Source: Lysobacteraceae bacterium (GTDB taxonomy: Bacteria > Pseudomonadota > Gammaproteobacteria > Xanthomonadales > Xanthomonadaceae). Taken from it: a DNA stretch of 7,244 bases. How positions within the stretch are numbered: position 1 is the stretch's first letter; every line of letters begins with the position of its first letter. The stretch lies in assembly GCA_028293685.1 (NCBI GenBank), contig JAQGOI010000168.1:1-7244 (forward strand). Direction: 5' to 3'. The position numbers and the translations under genes are program-made. The notes beneath the pieces were generated by a model that was not told where the DNA came from, did no database searches, and was given only the letters and a program-made list of their open reading frames with translations. Below are positions 4,303-7,244 of the stretch, piece by piece.

Positions 4303-7236
4303 ATGTCATCTAAAGTCTTTGGGCTGGAACGCAGCCGCCTGAGCGCTGCCTTGTTTGCCGCGCTCGTCATGCCGGTCACCGGCTTGGCATTGGCGCAGAA
4401 CGCCGCCCCGCCACAAACCACGCCAGACCAGGCCCCAGACCAGACCACGCCTGCTTCGACCAAGGCCGCAAACCTCGACAAGATCGTGGTAACCGGTTCG
4501 CTCATTCCGCAGACGACGCTCGAAACAGCCAAGCCGGTATTGGTCATCTCGGCCCAGGACCTGAAAACGCGCGGCTTCACCAGCGTCCAGGATGCGTTGC
4601 ACCAGACCTCGTTCGCCACCGGTGGCACGCAGGGCAACCAGACCCAAGGGTCATTTACACAAGGTGTCGAAACCAACAGCTTGTTTGGTCTGGATCCCGG
4701 CTACACCAAGTACCTGATCGATGGTCGGCCCATGGCCGACTATCCGGCGCTGTACAACGGCAGCAGCATGATCAACAACATCAGCGGCATTCCTGTCGAC
4801 CTGGTGGAACGCATCGAAATTCTTCCGGGTGGGCAGTCGTCGCTCTACGGTTCCGACGCCATTGCCGGTGTTGTCAACATCATCCTCAAGAAAAAGATTG
4901 AGGGAACCATCTTGAGCGGCCGGCTTGGCGGCTACGACGAAGGCGGCGGCACCAGCCAGCGCGCGAGCCTGGCGACCAGCTTCGCCAGTGCCGATGGCCG
5001 TTTCAACGTTCTCTTCGGCATTCAGCTGGATCATAGCGATCCGATCTGGGGCTACCAGCGCGACCTCACCAAGCAGTTCAACGTAAACGGTGCGACTCCG
5101 GCCGGAAATCCGTCCCCGCCGGTCGCGAGCCGTGACTTCCTGGTCATTGGGTACTATTCAAGCTACAACTTCCTGGACCCGAACAATTGCGACAACGTCT
5201 CCAGTGGGTTCGGCGGGACTGAAGGCTTGCAGACGCGTGCGGGGCGGCCAGCACCGTATTGCGGCTCGTTCTACACCCCGGGGTACGCGACGGTAAAGGA
5301 CAGCAAGCTCGGCGGTCAGATCTACTCCCACGCGACGTTTGATATCAACGACAACGTGCAGTTGTATGGCGATGTGCTTTACAGCAGCGAGAAGACCAAG
5401 TATCACGTTGGCTCGCAATTCACCTGGTGGGGCAGCAGCGTCGAATTCGCCGGTTCCGGCGGCTATTATTTCGATCCGAACATCGGCGACTTCATGCAAT
5501 TGCAGCGCAGCTTCATGCCCGAAGACATGGGCGGATGGGAGCGCTCGATGAACAGCAACAGTGATCGTGCTTATGCCGTGACGTTGGGTGCGGACGGAAC
5601 CTTGGGAAGTTCAAACTGGGATTACGACATCGGATTCACGAGGACCGAATACAACCTCACCGAGAACAACTTCGTACGCTTGGCCGGCCCCATCAACGAC
5701 TATTTCAATTCGCATGTCCTGGGTCCGCAGCAGGGAACGGCCTATGGGTATCCGGTCTTCACCCCAAACTATGCGGCCTTTTACCAGCTGATTCCGCAAG
5801 GCGACTTCGACAGCTTTACGTCGGTCTCGCACAGCCGCAGCCGGACCTACGACAACATGGTGCGCGCGCAGGTCACCAATGGTTCGCTGTTCACGATGGG
5901 CGGTGGCGATGCCGGCATCGCGTTGGCGGTCGAGGGCGGTAGCCAGGGCTGGAGTTACAATCCTGATCCGCTCCTGATTCCGGACCCCGTGACACTCGAA
6001 TCGCAGGTGTGGGGCCTGACATCCGTCAGCGGAAGCGGATCGCGCTCCCGTTCTGCCGTCGTCGCAGAGTTGCGCTTGCCGATCTTCAAGCCGCTGACGT
6101 TGTCGATGTCCGGGCGATATGACCGGTTTGATGCGGGCGATACCACCTTCTCAAAGCCGACGTACAACCTCGGCATTGAATATCGCCCGTTCGAAAGCCT
6201 GTTGTTCCGGGGACAGTACGGCACCTCTTTCAAGTCACCCACGCTTTCCGATGAATTCCAGGGAGCGAGCGGCTTTTATAGCAGCACCCAAGACTATCTC
6301 TACTGCCACGCTCACGGCGGGTACGGAGTCGGCGAATTCGACCAGTGCTATGCCGACCCCACCATCAACCCAGTCAACGCGCTGCCGGAATATTTTGGAA
6401 CCCAATCCGGCAATCCGGAGTTGAAGCCAATCACCGCGAAGAACTGGAGCTACGGCGTGGTGTGGGCTCCGTCACCGAAATTTTCCGTGGGTGCGGACTA
6501 CCACCACTGGAATATCCGGAATGAGGTTGCGCTCCAAAGCGTCGACCGGTTAATGCAGGAAGACTTGAACTGTACGCCGGTCGCCCAGGGCGGCACCGGC
6601 GCGCTCGATCCGAATTCCGGCGAATGCCAAGCCGCGTTCGCCGCGATCGTGCGAAACAATCAAGGTGTACTGCAGACAGTGCATGTCACCAAGATCAATG
6701 TGGCTCGGGAGGTCCTGGACGCAGTGACATTGGATACCCACTACGTGCAGAGCTTGGGCGGCTGGGGTGATCTGAATTTCCGGGGTTCCTGGACGCGCGA
6801 CCTGAAGCACGATCAGCAGACCTATCCCGAAGATGACGTCATCAACCTGCTCAACAACGGTTATTACAGCCGTGATCCGCACTACCGGGCCAACGCCTCG
6901 CTGGCATGGAGCAAGGATCCCTGGACGGTCACCGTGTACGGTAACTACATCGGCCCGACTGGCAACAGCATCGCCTGGAACGACTTGGCCGGGTTCGACG
7001 CGGTCGGTGGCGGTCATGTAGGTTCCTACACGACATACAACGCCAGCGTGCAGTGGGATGTGACTCCGGACTTCCAGGTGTCGTTCATCACGACCAACCT
7101 GTTCAACCGGATGCCGGACATGGACACGCGTTCTTACACCGGCCTTTCGGGCGCGCCTTACAACAGCGACATGTTCGACGTGTACGGCCGCGCCTATTAC
7201 CTGGAAGCCCGCTGGAACTTCGGCAAGACCAAGTAA
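4303..7236 (+). CDS. TonB-dependent outer-membrane receptor
   Basis: A complete 977-residue protein. Residues 1-31 are a signal peptide: R10 and R12, hydrophobic core 13-30, cleavage after ALA at 31. A Pro/Thr/Gln-rich linker (32-57) leads to LDKIVVTGS (58-66), a TonB-box-like strand. The plug domain covers about 72-196 and contains YLIDGRPM (137-144), VERIEILPGGQSSLYGSDAI (168-187) and AGVVNIILKKK (188-198), all typical of the family. The rest is a 22-strand-type beta-barrel, with typical segments such as LLFRGQYGTSFKSPTLSDEF (634-653) and LFNRMP near the end. The last residues are ARWNFGKTK, so the usual terminal aromatic sits five residues from the end. There are exactly six cysteines, in three close pairs (296/320, 668/682, 757/775), probably in external loops. 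Such receptors import scarce ligands using TonB-ExbBD energy. The ligand cannot be told from sequence: no siderophore, vitamin or sugar gene is next to it. Confidence 0.95.
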   Translation: MSSKVFGLERSRLSAALFAALVMPVTGLALAQNAAPPQTTPDQAPDQTTPASTKAANLDKIVVTGSLIPQTTLETAKPVLVISAQDLKTRGFTSVQDALHQTSFATGGTQGNQTQGSFTQGVETNSLFGLDPGYTKYLIDGRPMADYPALYNGSSMINNISGIPVDLVERIEILPGGQSSLYGSDAIAGVVNIILKKKIEGTILSGRLGGYDEGGGTSQRASLATSFASADGRFNVLFGIQLDHSDPIWGYQRDLTKQFNVNGATPAGNPSPPVASRDFLVIGYYSSYNFLDPNNCDNVSSGFGGTEGLQTRAGRPAPYCGSFYTPGYATVKDSKLGGQIYSHATFDINDNVQLYGDVLYSSEKTKYHVGSQFTWWGSSVEFAGSGGYYFDPNIGDFMQLQRSFMPEDMGGWERSMNSNSDRAYAVTLGADGTLGSSNWDYDIGFTRTEYNLTENNFVRLAGPINDYFNSHVLGPQQGTAYGYPVFTPNYAAFYQLIPQGDFDSFTSVSHSRSRTYDNMVRAQVTNGSLFTMGGGDAGIALAVEGGSQGWSYNPDPLLIPDPVTLESQVWGLTSVSGSGSRSRSAVVAELRLPIFKPLTLSMSGRYDRFDAGDTTFSKPTYNLGIEYRPFESLLFRGQYGTSFKSPTLSDEFQGASGFYSSTQDYLYCHAHGGYGVGEFDQCYADPTINPVNALPEYFGTQSGNPELKPITAKNWSYGVVWAPSPKFSVGADYHHWNIRNEVALQSVDRLMQEDLNCTPVAQGGTGALDPNSGECQAAFAAIVRNNQGVLQTVHVTKINVAREVLDAVTLDTHYVQSLGGWGDLNFRGSWTRDLKHDQQTYPEDDVINLLNNGYYSRDPHYRANASLAWSKDPWTVTVYGNYIGPTGNSIAWNDLAGFDAVGGGHVGSYTTYNASVQWDVTPDFQVSFITTNLFNRMPDMDTRSYTGLSGAPYNSDMFDVYGRAYYLEARWNFGKTK

Positions 7237-7244
7237 TCGCAACG

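Noticed and set aside
6550..7242. A 230-codon open frame on the minus strand opposite the end of the TonB receptor gene.
   Set aside because: It is antisense to a well-supported receptor barrel, has Val/Arg/His-rich composition typical of a shadow frame and no recognisable domain.

Overview
The window is GC-rich bacterial DNA holding four protein genes. I think it comes from a gammaproteobacterium of the Xanthomonadales/Lysobacterales, perhaps the Rhodanobacteraceae (the Dyella, Luteibacter or Rhodanobacter type). This placement is inference: it rests on a large TonB-dependent receptor, a TPR-sulfotransferase and an Mrp/ApbC protein whose N-terminus has the shape I associate with xanthomonads. 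No rRNA, tRNA, CRISPR array, insertion sequence or integrase was seen.

Layout from left to right. Positions 1-966 (minus strand) hold the first 322 codons of a secreted protein of unknown function; its C-terminus lies beyond the left edge. Positions 967-1404 are a gene-free stretch of about 440 bp between that gene and the next, which is transcribed divergently. It carries the ribosome-binding site of the secreted protein and, in its right part, several inverted repeats. Positions 1405-3003 (plus strand) encode a TPR-sulfotransferase fusion. After a 63-bp convergent gap without a convincing terminator, 3067-4152 (minus strand) encodes the iron-sulfur cluster carrier ATPase ApbC/Mrp, starting at GTG. 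A 150-bp divergent intergenic region follows. It holds a candidate promoter with a perfect dyad lying across its spacer and -10 box. Positions 4303-7236 (plus strand) encode a complete 977-residue TonB-dependent outer-membrane receptor; the window ends 8 bases after its stop.

How the genes fit together: the secreted protein and the receptor act outside the cytoplasm, the sulfotransferase would transfer sulfate from PAPS in the cytosol, and ApbC is a cytosolic housekeeping protein. Orientation alternates from gene to gene (minus, plus, minus, plus), so no operon can be claimed. A functional link between sulfotransferase, receptor and secreted protein is only a hypothesis. Nothing here proves a new system. 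The points most worth checking are the eukaryotic-TPST-like active site of the sulfotransferase, the dyad in the receptor promoter, and the three local cysteine pairs of the receptor barrel.
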